The notes under the pieces are model-generated. The model was given only the letters and a program-made list of their open reading frames with translations. It was not told the origin of the DNA and ran no database searches. A stretch of 5,254 nt of DNA from Planctomycetota bacterium (GTDB taxonomy: Bacteria; Planctomycetota; SZUA-567; H5-PLA8; CALKMO01), in NCBI GenBank assembly GCA_026417845.1, contig JAOACM010000331.1:1-5254 (forward strand). The letters are read 5' to 3'. Shown in pieces: positions 1 to 5,158 of this stretch (the stretch's first letter is position 1; each line of letters opens with the position of its first letter). The position numbers and the translations under genes are program-made.

Positions 1-683
1 AGCACCAGTATCCCCTCGTCTATCCCCTCCAGGATGTGGTCGTGCAGTATCCTGAAGGCGGTCAGGCGCCTGGAGAGGGCGCCGGACAGGATGGCCACGA
101 AGAAAAACGAGGCCGTCGAGACCAGATGACCGGAGAGGTAGGAGGAGGCCGTCATCCCGCGGTAGGTTTTCTCGATCTCCGGTCCACCAAGTCCTAAGGC
201 GTACGCGGCGGTGACGATGAGGAGGCAGACGGTAGCCTGTCCGGCCAGGAAGAGGGCGGCCCTGGCCGAAAGGACGAGCGCTCCGGAGGCTATGGTGACC
301 AGATACAGGGGAACGAACGGGCTGTGCATCCCGCCAGTATGATACACGAGAGCTGTCTCCAGCCCCACGTCCACCACTACCTGAATGAACGCCACCTGCG
401 CCGCGTACGTCCGGACCCGCATCGCCGCCGCGTAGAGGACGGTGAGAGCGAAGACTATGACGACCGTTATATACAGGGGGCCGGGCGGCCCGGCGACGCC
501 GGAAAGCCACAGCGAGACCATCGCGACCAGGGCCAGCGCGAGCCGGACCCCGATCAGGATCATAGCCCCGCGCGATGTTCGCTCCAGGCGTTCGACGTAG
601 GCCTCGATCACGGGATCCGGCCTCCTGCCCGGCGACGGCGCACCGCGGCCGGACGGCACCGCCGGGAGGTCGCCGCCGGACAT
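1..683 (-). CDS. pilS: PilS-like sensor histidine kinase, N-terminal membrane region (partial, runs off left edge)
   Basis: The frame is open from ATG (683-681) to the window edge, giving 227 complete codons of the N-terminal part. After a Pro/Gly/Arg-rich cytosolic lead (residues 1-38) there are six hydrophobic segments, near 40-61, 70-90, 96-113, 121-139, 141-163 and 183-203. The block around residues 104-131, with VVVDVGLETALVYHTGG followed by SPFVPLYL, is the typical PilS/AtoS-like membrane-sensor signature (acidic helix, HTGG, SPF). The final residues, ILHDHILEGIDEGILV, look like the start of a PAS domain. The HisKA and ATPase domains would lie outside the window, so kinase activity is inferred. 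In known systems PilS senses pilin in the inner membrane and phosphorylates the sigma54 activator PilR. It follows pilC by 45 nt and is probably co-transcribed. Its SD (GGGCGGA) is weak and lies in a hairpin. It could be another six-helix sensor kinase, but the position after pilC favours PilS. Confidence 0.82.
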   Translation of the reverse strand, partial: MSGGDLPAVPSGRGAPSPGRRPDPVIEAYVERLERTSRGAMILIGVRLALALVAMVSLWLSGVAGPPGPLYITVVIVFALTVLYAAAMRVRTYAAQVAFIQVVVDVGLETALVYHTGGMHSPFVPLYLVTIASGALVLSARAALFLAGQATVCLLIVTAAYALGLGGPEIEKTYRGMTASSYLSGHLVSTASFFFVAILSGALSRRLTAFRILHDHILEGIDEGILV

Positions 684-700
684 CGGGCGTGATCCGCCCG
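684..700 (-). promoter_or_regulatory. Hairpin abutting the pilS-like start codon, overlapping its SD
   Basis: On the minus strand CGGGCG, loop GATCA and CGCCCG form a perfect 6-bp stem with a 5-nt loop that ends at the base before the ATG. The only SD-like purines for this start (GGGCGGA) are in the 5' arm and loop, so folding would hide them. No U-tract follows, which argues against an intrinsic terminator for pilC. It may reduce PilS translation relative to PilC. The stem is seen in the sequence; the regulatory role is inferred. Confidence 0.4.
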
Positions 701-728
701 GCGGCCGGGGCGCGCGGCCGCCGACGGC

Positions 729-1964
729 CTACTTGCGGCGCAGCGCCTCCTGTATCTTGAAGATCGGCAGGAACACCGACAGGACGATGCCGCCCACCAC
801 CAGCCCCATGATCCCTATCATCAGAGGTTCGATCAGACTCGTAAGCGCCTCCACCGTCGCGGATACCTGCTCGTCGTAGAACTGCGATATCTTCTCCAGC
901 AGCTGCTCCAGCGCGCCGGAGCGTTCGCCGATGGCTATCATGCGCACCACCATCGGCGGGAAGACCGGATACTCGGCCAGCGGCTTGGCCAGCGGCTCGC
1001 CCTGCCGTATCGAATCCCTCGCCTTGTTGATCGCCTCCTCGAGCACGCGGTTGCCTGCCGTCGAGGCCACGATCTCCAGCGCGCCCAGTATCGCCACGCC
1101 GGATTTGAGCAGAGTGGAGAAGGTCCGCGCGAACCTGGAAAGCGCGACCTTCTGGAAGAGCTGCCCGAAGATCGGCAGCTTCAGCATCAGCTTGTCCCAC
1201 ATGTAGCCGCCGGATTCGGTCTTCTTCCACCAGCGTATCAGGATTATGGCCGCCACGAGGATCAGTATCCCCTGCAGCCAGTAGGTGCTCATGATGCGGC
1301 TCAGGCCCAGCACCATCACCGTCGGCAGGGGCAGGTCAACCTTCAGGGCCTTGAATATCTCCTGGAACTTCGGAATGATGAACACGAGCAGGAAGATCGT
1401 GATGCCGAATATCATCGTCAGCGATATGACCGGGTAGGTCATCGCGCCCTTGATCTCGCGCTTCAGCTTCTCCGTGGCCTCCATGTATTCCGCCAGGCGG
1501 ACCAGGATGACGTCGAGCTGGCCGGAAGCCTCGCCGGCCCTTATCATGTTCACGTAGATGCGCTCCCATATCCGCGGATGTTTCCCCAGGGCCGCCGACA
1601 GGTCGGCGCCTCCCCTCACGTCCTCGATCACCTGGTGCAGCGCCGCCTTGAACCCCGGATCTTCCGCCTGCTCCATGAGGATGTCGAGGCATTCGAGGAC
1701 CGCTATACCGGCGCTGATCATGGTCGCGAACTGCCGCGTGAAGACGACCAGGTCTTCGGCCTTGACGTGCGGCGTCGGCAGCCTCTTCCCCTTGCCCGGG
1801 GTCAGGATCGCCGCCGCGCCGCCCCCGCCGGCCTCGGTGATGGAGAGGACGGTGAGGTTGTCCCGTCGGAGGTTGGACATGACCTCCTCGCGACTGGCCG
1901 CCTCGACCGTCTGTTCCACCCGCTTACCGCCCGCGTCCCGCGCCACGAATTTGAATTTTGGCAT
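729..1964 (-). CDS. pilC: Type IV pilus inner-membrane platform protein PilC (GspF family)
   Basis: This is a complete protein of 411 aa, the usual PilC length. PilC/GspF is the polytopic inner-membrane platform that couples the PilB ATPase to pilin polymerisation. The N-terminal extension (about 1-45, starting FKFVARDAGGKRVEQTVEA) is the beta-rich cytosolic part found in PilC; a Gly/Ala linker follows at 45-55. Two tandem T2SSF domains lie at about 73-198 and 276-399. The first has FTRQFATMISAGI and MIRAGEASGQLD, the second ARTFSTLLKSGVAIL and MIAIGERSGALEQLL, so the duplicated GExSGxL motif is intact in both halves. Membrane helices are near 176-198, 229-245 and 378-400, the last followed by a basic tail. 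The ATG start is preceded by GGAGGAG at 5-nt spacing. A gene for a GspE/PilB ATPase ends upstream and a PilS-like sensor follows. It could be called GspF, but the PilS neighbour favours a pilus. Confidence 0.97.
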   Translation of the reverse strand: MPKFKFVARDAGGKRVEQTVEAASREEVMSNLRRDNLTVLSITEAGGGGAAAILTPGKGKRLPTPHVKAEDLVVFTRQFATMISAGIAVLECLDILMEQAEDPGFKAALHQVIEDVRGGADLSAALGKHPRIWERIYVNMIRAGEASGQLDVILVRLAEYMEATEKLKREIKGAMTYPVISLTMIFGITIFLLVFIIPKFQEIFKALKVDLPLPTVMVLGLSRIMSTYWLQGILILVAAIILIRWWKKTESGGYMWDKLMLKLPIFGQLFQKVALSRFARTFSTLLKSGVAILGALEIVASTAGNRVLEEAINKARDSIRQGEPLAKPLAEYPVFPPMVVRMIAIGERSGALEQLLEKISQFYDEQVSATVEALTSLIEPLMIGIMGLVVGGIVLSVFLPIFKIQEALRRK

Positions 1965-1967
1965 CTT

Positions 1968-1974
1968 CTCCTCC
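1968..1974 (-). promoter_or_regulatory. Strong Shine-Dalgarno of pilC
   Basis: The minus strand carries GGAGGAG directly upstream of the pilC ATG, with about 5 nt between the GGAGG core and the start. This fixes the PilC start and is the strongest ribosome binding site in the window. Confidence 0.85.
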
Positions 1975-2077
1975 GTCCTGCGTCCGCGGTCACCGGGAAA
2001 AGGCGGCGGCCGACCGGCTGCCTCATCGCATCATTCCCTTCCGGGACGTGCGTCCGCCCTTTTTGGGGAGCTGAGGC

Positions 2078-2119
2078 CGTCACCGGGGGACCCGACCCGT
2101 CAGTGGACGGGACGTGACG
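2078..2119 (-). promoter_or_regulatory. Two-part hairpin in the pilC leader
   Basis: On the minus strand an outer 6-bp stem (CGTCAC with GTGACG) encloses an inner 6-bp stem (CCCGTC with GACGGG) closing a 4-nt loop. The internal loop is asymmetric: 2 nt on the 5' side and 12 nt (TCGGGTCCCCCG) on the 3' side. It lies about 115-155 nt upstream of the pilC start. No U-run follows, so it is not an obvious terminator. It may be part of a structured leader RNA. Confidence 0.4.
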
Positions 2120-2181
2120 CCCGGACCGCCGGCCGTTCCTCTACCGCGCCTTCGCGGCCGCCGCCTGCGCGCGGCCCCGCG

Positions 2182-2240
2182 TCCCGGCTGCTCCGCCCCG
2201 ACCCGGATATGCGCGGAGCCCGGGTCGGGAACCGCCGGGA
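2182..2240 (-). promoter_or_regulatory. Nested inverted repeat with a competing hairpin in the pilC leader
   Basis: An outer 7-bp arm pair, TCCCGGC (2182-2188) with GCCGGGA (2234-2240), encloses a perfect 10-bp arm pair, CCCGACCCGG (2197-2206) with CCGGGTCGGG (2220-2229), around a 13-nt loop. The loop segment GCGGAGC (2213-2219) is also perfectly complementary to GCTCCGC (2190-2196), which flanks the 10-bp stem. This 7-bp pairing cannot form together with the full 10-bp stem without severe strain, so two alternative folds exist. That is the layout expected of a switching RNA element, although high GC makes chance stems common. There is no poly-U tract. Confidence 0.42.
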
Positions 2241-2285
2241 AGCCGTCGGCCCCTTCAGCGCCAGACCCTGCGCCGCGACTCTTTC

Positions 2286-2315
2286 ATAATATTTTGCGGG
2301 AGCGGCGCTTGTCCA
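2286..2315 (-). promoter_or_regulatory. Sigma70-like promoter driving pilC (and pilS)
   Basis: On the minus strand the -35 is TGGACA (2315-2310, five of six matches to TTGACA) and the -10 is TATTAT (2291-2286, five of six matches to TATAAT), separated by 18 nt. The A+T-rich patch around the -10 stands out from very GC-rich surroundings. The predicted transcript start is near 2279, so pilC would have its own promoter separate from the ATPase gene and a leader of about 315 nt. The -35 sits in a short dyad (GCGCT, TGTCC, AGCGC on the plus strand at 2305-2319). Confidence 0.55.
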
Positions 2316-2333
2316 GCGCGAAACGCCAGCGGA

Positions 2334-2359
2334 GAGGCCGGCCCGGCCTCGCCGCGGCG
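2334..2359. repeat. Perfect GC-rich palindromes just upstream of the pilC promoter
   Basis: GAGGCCGG, one central base and CCGGCCTC (2334-2350) form a perfect 17-bp dyad. It is followed by an overlapping palindrome, CGCCGCGGCG (2350-2359). The dyad ends about 18 bp upstream of the -35 hexamer, where an operator or activator site would fit. It is also 41-57 nt past the URO-D-family stop, so it could form a hairpin at the end of that transcript, but its one-base centre and lack of a T-run make it a poor terminator. Confidence 0.35.
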
Positions 2360-2391
2360 GCGCACGCGGCCCGCGGCGCGAAGGCGTCCGC

Positions 2392-3531
2392 TCAATACCT
2401 GCCGTAAGTCTCGGCCGTCTCGATCATGGCCCTGATGTTTTCGTCGGGCGTGTCGCGTCCGCACTGGTCGCCGGTGGACAGGATGAAACGCCCGCCCGCC
2501 GCCGCGTCGTCTATCGCCTTGCGGGCTGCCGCCGCTACGTTCTGGGGCCGGCCTCTCAACATCACATCGGTCGTGTGCAGATTCCCCTTCAGTACGAGCT
2601 TGTTTCCATAGAGTCTCTTCAGCTCGGCGAGGTTGCAGTCTCCCATCGGCGGGGTCTCGAGCGGATCTATGACGGTAAGCGATGTCTCCTCGGCCATTAT
2701 GCGCACGAGTTCCTTCTCGGGGCCGCACGAATGCATGTGGGTAGGAATGCCAGCCTTAGATGCGAGTTCGATAGCGCGCTTGACCGCCGGCAGGGCGTGC
2801 TCGCGGAAGAACTTCGGATTCTGGAACACCAGCGTCCCCGATCCGCCGACGCACAGGAAATCGGGCCTGTCCTCCGGTTTCATAGCCATAAGATCGGCGA
2901 AGCGGCGCTCCACCGTGGCGAGCCTCCGTTCCTTCAGCTTCTCCAGATCCTCCGGATGGTCGGCGTAGTGATACACGGCCTCCTCGCTGCTGCATATGCA
3001 ACTGGTGATGATGAACGCACCGACCAATCCCTGATCCCCCAGCAGCCGCTTGACCCTCCGCAGCCCTTCCAGCCCGCGGTCGACCTGCTTGACGCCTTCC
3101 ACCGGCTCGTAACGTGCCGGCACGGGGGGAAGGCCGATCCTGGCCGGCGGAACCCCGCCGGTCGGAGGATTGTCCGCGGAATAGATGGTGACTTTATCGC
3201 CCCAGATGCGGCGGCCATTCTCGACAAAACCCGCCTGGGTAACGATCCGTTTTTCGTCCCGGTACACTATGAATTGCTCCCACGACTGTCCGCTGCCCGG
3301 ATCGCTCGGCCAGCGGAAGGGGAAATACCCGTCCATCAGGGAGTCTATTCCGAAGCGCTTTGCGCAGGCGATGTAGGCCTCCCAGATGGGCGGGTCGTTG
3401 TACAGGTACAGATCCCAGAAAGGTTTGCCTGTGAGCCTGGCGGGAATCATGTTGGAGAAGTCCGGCGCTACCGGCACGCGGTCGGGTATCCCGCCGCGCA
3501 AGACAGTCAGTAACCGCTCCCGTGGGATCAT
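2392..3531 (-). CDS. URO-D/MtaA-family protein, probable zinc-dependent corrinoid methyltransferase
   Basis: This is a complete 379-aa protein of the uroporphyrinogen decarboxylase superfamily (TIM barrel). The N-terminal RERLLTVLRGGIPDRVPVAP is the family's opening motif. H267-S-C269-G, in THMHSCG, is the His-x-Cys zinc pair of methylcobamide:CoM methyltransferases (MtaA/MtbA type), and C357 in STGDQCGRDTP is at the place of the third ligand, near the C-terminal end of the barrel. D224-F and GNLHT (316-320) are other family landmarks. True HemE has an Arg/Asp substrate site and lacks this zinc set, so methyl transfer to or from a corrinoid protein is more likely than haem synthesis. The substrate is unknown, and no corrinoid protein gene is visible nearby. 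The ATG start has CGGAGAG 9 nt upstream. The protein is cytosolic, with no signal peptide. It lies between pilus genes without an evident link. Confidence 0.9.
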   Translation of the reverse strand: MIPRERLLTVLRGGIPDRVPVAPDFSNMIPARLTGKPFWDLYLYNDPPIWEAYIACAKRFGIDSLMDGYFPFRWPSDPGSGQSWEQFIVYRDEKRIVTQAGFVENGRRIWGDKVTIYSADNPPTGGVPPARIGLPPVPARYEPVEGVKQVDRGLEGLRRVKRLLGDQGLVGAFIITSCICSSEEAVYHYADHPEDLEKLKERRLATVERRFADLMAMKPEDRPDFLCVGGSGTLVFQNPKFFREHALPAVKRAIELASKAGIPTHMHSCGPEKELVRIMAEETSLTVIDPLETPPMGDCNLAELKRLYGNKLVLKGNLHTTDVMLRGRPQNVAAAARKAIDDAAAGGRFILSTGDQCGRDTPDENIRAMIETAETYGRY

Positions 3532-3540
3532 TGCCGCGAA

Positions 3541-3547
3541 CTCTCCG
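3541..3547 (-). promoter_or_regulatory. Shine-Dalgarno of the URO-D-family gene
   Basis: CGGAGAG on the minus strand, 9 nt from the ATG at 3531. It supports this start, which also places the conserved RERLL motif at residues 4-8, as is usual for the family. Confidence 0.6.
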
Positions 3548-3689
3548 TGCCGTTACCGCGACATCGGCCGGCCTTTCCGGAGCCGAGCTGGTCTCCCTTA
3601 GTCGGCCGCGTTCAGGTGGCGGCTGCTATTTGCAGCGGTTCGCTCAAGCGGGGCAACAATGGCGCTGCCTCAAATGGATGATTATGCTC

Positions 3690-3719
3690 TGCCGCTGTGC
3701 CACAACATGTGGGGCGGCA
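3690..3719. repeat. Bipartite inverted repeat at the -35 position of the URO-D-family promoter region
   Basis: TGCCGC pairs with GCGGCA (outer 6 bp) and CCACA pairs with TGTGG (inner 5 bp) around ACA, with TGTG and G as the unequal internal segments. It lies directly upstream of the -10-like CATAAT, covering the place of a missing -35 box. It could be an operator for an activator or repressor, or a hairpin downstream of the DUF5329 gene. No T-tract follows on either strand, so an intrinsic terminator is unlikely. Confidence 0.35.
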
Positions 3720-3786
3720 AACAATTACGCCTTTCCACTCCGATCCGGGCCCGCGCCGCGCGATGATACCGGGCGCGGTGTACGGA

Positions 3787-4977
3787 TCACCGGCCGCGCC
3801 ACTCCGCGGGAATACGCTCCTCCCACTGGAAATACCACGTGCCGCCGCGCCCGTCCTCAAACCCCACGCGCCAGCCGGCCGTGGCGATTCTTCCGGTCGA
3901 ACCGTCATCGTATTCAACCGTCCCAACCAGATTGAGCGGCCGGTCCAGATTCCACATCGGCTCCGCATGTACGCGCAGGCCCTCGGCCGTCAGGGCCGCC
4001 AGGAGGTCCCTCTCGGCGTCCGCCTTGTTCTTCCACCCTCCGAACAGACTGTCCACCGTCACCTTCTTCGGAAGCCGACCGCCGGTCGCCTCCGACAGGC
4101 GCGGTGCCGGATCCCTGCCTCCTCCTGCGTCCTGCCGGGGCTTTATGACCTGGTAGAGGCCAGCCCCTGCGCCGCGGTTCTCCCCGGCGGATTCGATCTC
4201 CCGCAGGCGTTCCTCCAGCCATTCGGCGCTGGCGACCTTTTTCCCTCCGGGGAGCACGATCTGGTAGGGATCCCCGGTCATCGAAGATCCCGTCCCGACC
4301 AGCCGGATGAACTCCCGCGCTGTCCTGATCCTGTCCCTCTGCGCCTCCCACTTCTTCCGTATGTGGACCGCCGCCTCAGCGTTCCCGTGTTTCCTGCCGT
4401 TACGGATGAATACTACATCCTTTGCCGCCTCCACCGAGGAGATCAGGAGCCGTATTTTCCGTTCCTCGTCGCCAGGATCCGCCCGCCTCCACTCGACGGC
4501 GAACTTCGCAAACGCTTCGCCGGACGGCGTCTTCCCCGCGGAAGTCAGGACCAGCCGGCAGAGGGAATCTCCTTCCTCGAACGCGAGGCTATCGCCTGTG
4601 GAAAGCATCGCGGGGCCGGCGACCGCTTGCCCGCCGGAGGCGCCGACGACGGCCACGCAGACTCTTCCAGGCATAATATCGGCGACGCGGAGGCGGACCT
4701 TGGCAGGCGAGCCGGGGATCTCCTGTTCCCAACTGGCCCGCGCCATGACCGTCGCCGGTCCGGCGGATGAGCCGGCGACCGGTGCCTCCGGTCCCTCGCC
4801 TGGGCGCGCCGGACGGATGCCGACGGCGACGCAGACCACCGACAGGCATACGGGGACCCCGGCGAGGCGCGTCGCCCGGTCAAATCCGCCGTATAAAGCC
4901 CGTGGCGCGCCGCGCCGCAAGTATCCGCAATGCGATCCCCACCTTCCCGCCTTCACGCATGCCCTTTCGCGCCGCAT
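3787..4977 (-). CDS. DUF5329-containing exported or membrane-anchored protein of unknown function
   Basis: From the ATG at 4977 the protein has 396 aa. The frame stays open upstream to a GTG at 5097, but that extra 40-residue stretch is Arg/Gly-rich, lacks a ribosome site and is probably not coding. GTG at 4956 (AAAGGG upstream) and TTG at 4920 are alternative starts. Residues about 37-57 form a hydrophobic segment (AGVPVCLSVVCVAVGI) after a basic lead: a signal anchor or long signal peptide. Residues about 73-164 look beta-rich, ending TGDSLAFEEGDSLCRLVLTS and an FAVEW strand. Residues about 172-261 match DUF5329: IRLLISSVEAAKDVVFIRNG, the H205-x-x-KKW helix, the SSMTGDPYQI motif and AEWLEERLREIE. 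The C-terminal 125 residues (YDDGSTGRI, GTWYFQWEE) are unrecognised. Most DUF5329 proteins I know are short periplasmic proteins of about 120 aa, so this is an extended version. It lies 183 nt after the ATPase stop. Confidence 0.78.
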   Translation of the reverse strand: MRRERACVKAGRWGSHCGYLRRGAPRALYGGFDRATRLAGVPVCLSVVCVAVGIRPARPGEGPEAPVAGSSAGPATVMARASWEQEIPGSPAKVRLRVADIMPGRVCVAVVGASGGQAVAGPAMLSTGDSLAFEEGDSLCRLVLTSAGKTPSGEAFAKFAVEWRRADPGDEERKIRLLISSVEAAKDVVFIRNGRKHGNAEAAVHIRKKWEAQRDRIRTAREFIRLVGTGSSMTGDPYQIVLPGGKKVASAEWLEERLREIESAGENRGAGAGLYQVIKPRQDAGGGRDPAPRLSEATGGRLPKKVTVDSLFGGWKNKADAERDLLAALTAEGLRVHAEPMWNLDRPLNLVGTVEYDDGSTGRIATAGWRVGFEDGRGGTWYFQWEERIPAEWRGR

Positions 4978-5040
4978 AGCACCTGTCCGCCCCCTCGGAA
5001 TGCGGCCCGGACATCCCTGCCTGTTGCGCTTCCTCCTTCG

Positions 5041-5077
5041 CCCGGTACGAACGAGGCGCCCGTGTCGCCTCACCGGG
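5041..5077. repeat. Two-part hairpin between the ATPase and DUF5329 genes
   Basis: CCCGGT pairs with ACCGGG (outer 6 bp) and GAGGCG with CGCCTC (inner 6 bp, 7-nt loop), with a one-sided 6-nt bulge (ACGAAC on the plus strand). On the minus strand the hairpin is followed at once by CGAAGGAGGAAG, the best SD-like tract in this spacer. No T-run follows, so it may be a leader structure or an mRNA-stabilising end rather than a terminator. Confidence 0.35.
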
Positions 5078-5126
5078 AGATCCCTGACGGGATTCACAAT
5101 GCGCCGACCGCCAGGCTTGCGCGCCC

Positions 5127-5158
5127 GCGGCGCAACCGGTTTCCCCGCGAGTTGCCGC
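5127..5158. repeat. Hairpin directly after the ATPase stop codon
   Basis: On the minus strand GCGGCAAC, beginning 2 nt after the TGA, pairs with GTTGC-GC-CGC (8 bp with a 2-nt bulge) around a 14-nt loop. It is in the place of a terminator or a 3'-end stabilising stem but lacks a U-tract, so transcription may continue into the DUF5329 gene. Confidence 0.3.

Larger units (their letters stand above)
1965..2391 (-). promoter_or_regulatory. 427-nt non-coding stretch upstream of pilC: promoter and long structured leader
   Basis: No convincing gene lies between the URO-D-family stop and the pilC start on either strand. Open frames here are Arg/Pro/Ala-rich, lack ribosome sites of their own or overlap the flanking genes, and look like high-GC shadows. 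From upstream to downstream the stretch holds GC-rich palindromes (2334-2359), a sigma70-like promoter (2286-2315), a nested inverted repeat (2182-2240), a second two-part hairpin (2078-2119), an A5 run flanked by CCCC and GGG on the minus strand near 2058-2068, and the pilC SD. A transcript from the promoter would have a leader of about 315 nt. I found no match to the c-di-GMP (GEMM) riboswitch pattern, which does occur upstream of some pilus genes. Confidence 0.55.
3532..3786 (-). promoter_or_regulatory. Intergenic region upstream of the URO-D-family gene, AT-richer core with a dyad and -10-like hexamer
   Basis: This 255-nt spacer separates the DUF5329 gene from the URO-D-family gene. Roughly 3615-3740 is clearly less GC-rich than the rest of the window, as promoter regions tend to be. 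It contains CATAAT (minus strand, 3686-3681), a five-of-six -10 hexamer, but no good -35 at 16-18 bp. A bipartite dyad occupies that position instead. A small perfect hairpin (GCTGC, TATTT, GCAGC) lies near 3632-3646. A leader of about 140 nt would result. Gene-specific transcription of the URO-D-family gene is plausible but unproven. Confidence 0.35.

Noticed and set aside
2021..2040. Mini-ORF on the minus strand: purine-rich AAGGGA next to ATGATGCGATGA (start-start-stop) in the pilC leader
   Set aside because: Resembles a start-stop uORF, but the spacing to the first ATG is too short and three codons are easily found by chance. The frame from the third ATG overlaps pilC out of frame with no recognisable sequence.
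2046..2066. Possible plus-strand terminator: GGACG-TG-CGTCC followed by GCCCTTTTT
   Set aside because: The stem is only 5 bp with a 2-nt loop, is separated from the T-run, and no plus-strand gene ends upstream.
1558..2289. Plus-strand open frames across the pilC 5' end and its leader
   Set aside because: They overlap the PilC N-terminus in antisense and have Ser/Arg/Pro-rich composition typical of shadows; no SD.
2255..2728. Minus-strand open frame ending in the short peptide MKESRRRVWR, considered as a leader peptide
   Set aside because: Its internal ATG overlaps the predicted -10 box, so it would lie upstream of the transcript start, and the rest is a frame shadow of the URO-D-family gene.
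2575..3513. Long plus-strand open frame (312 codons) opposite the URO-D-family gene
   Set aside because: It is antisense to a gene with clear family motifs over its whole length; the translation shows no family features and arises from high GC in the opposite strand.
3691..3708. TGGCAC on the minus strand as the -24 element of a sigma54 promoter
   Set aside because: The expected TTGC-type -12 element is absent at the right spacing (CAGA is found instead).
3697..4770. Long plus-strand open frame (357 codons) opposite the DUF5329 gene
   Set aside because: Arg/Pro-rich translation with no motif, antisense to the frame carrying DUF5329 motifs; it has no ribosome site.
4820..4875. Lipoprotein signal in the DUF5329 protein at the cysteines of the hydrophobic segment
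   Set aside because: The residues before the cysteines (SVVC, VPVC) do not fit the lipobox L-[AST]-[GA]-C, so a signal anchor or ordinary signal peptide is more likely.
5041..5100. tRNA-like appearance (GTTCGTACC resembling a T-loop beside stems)
   Set aside because: No acceptor, D and anticodon arms of the right lengths can be built, and the T-loop consensus is not met.
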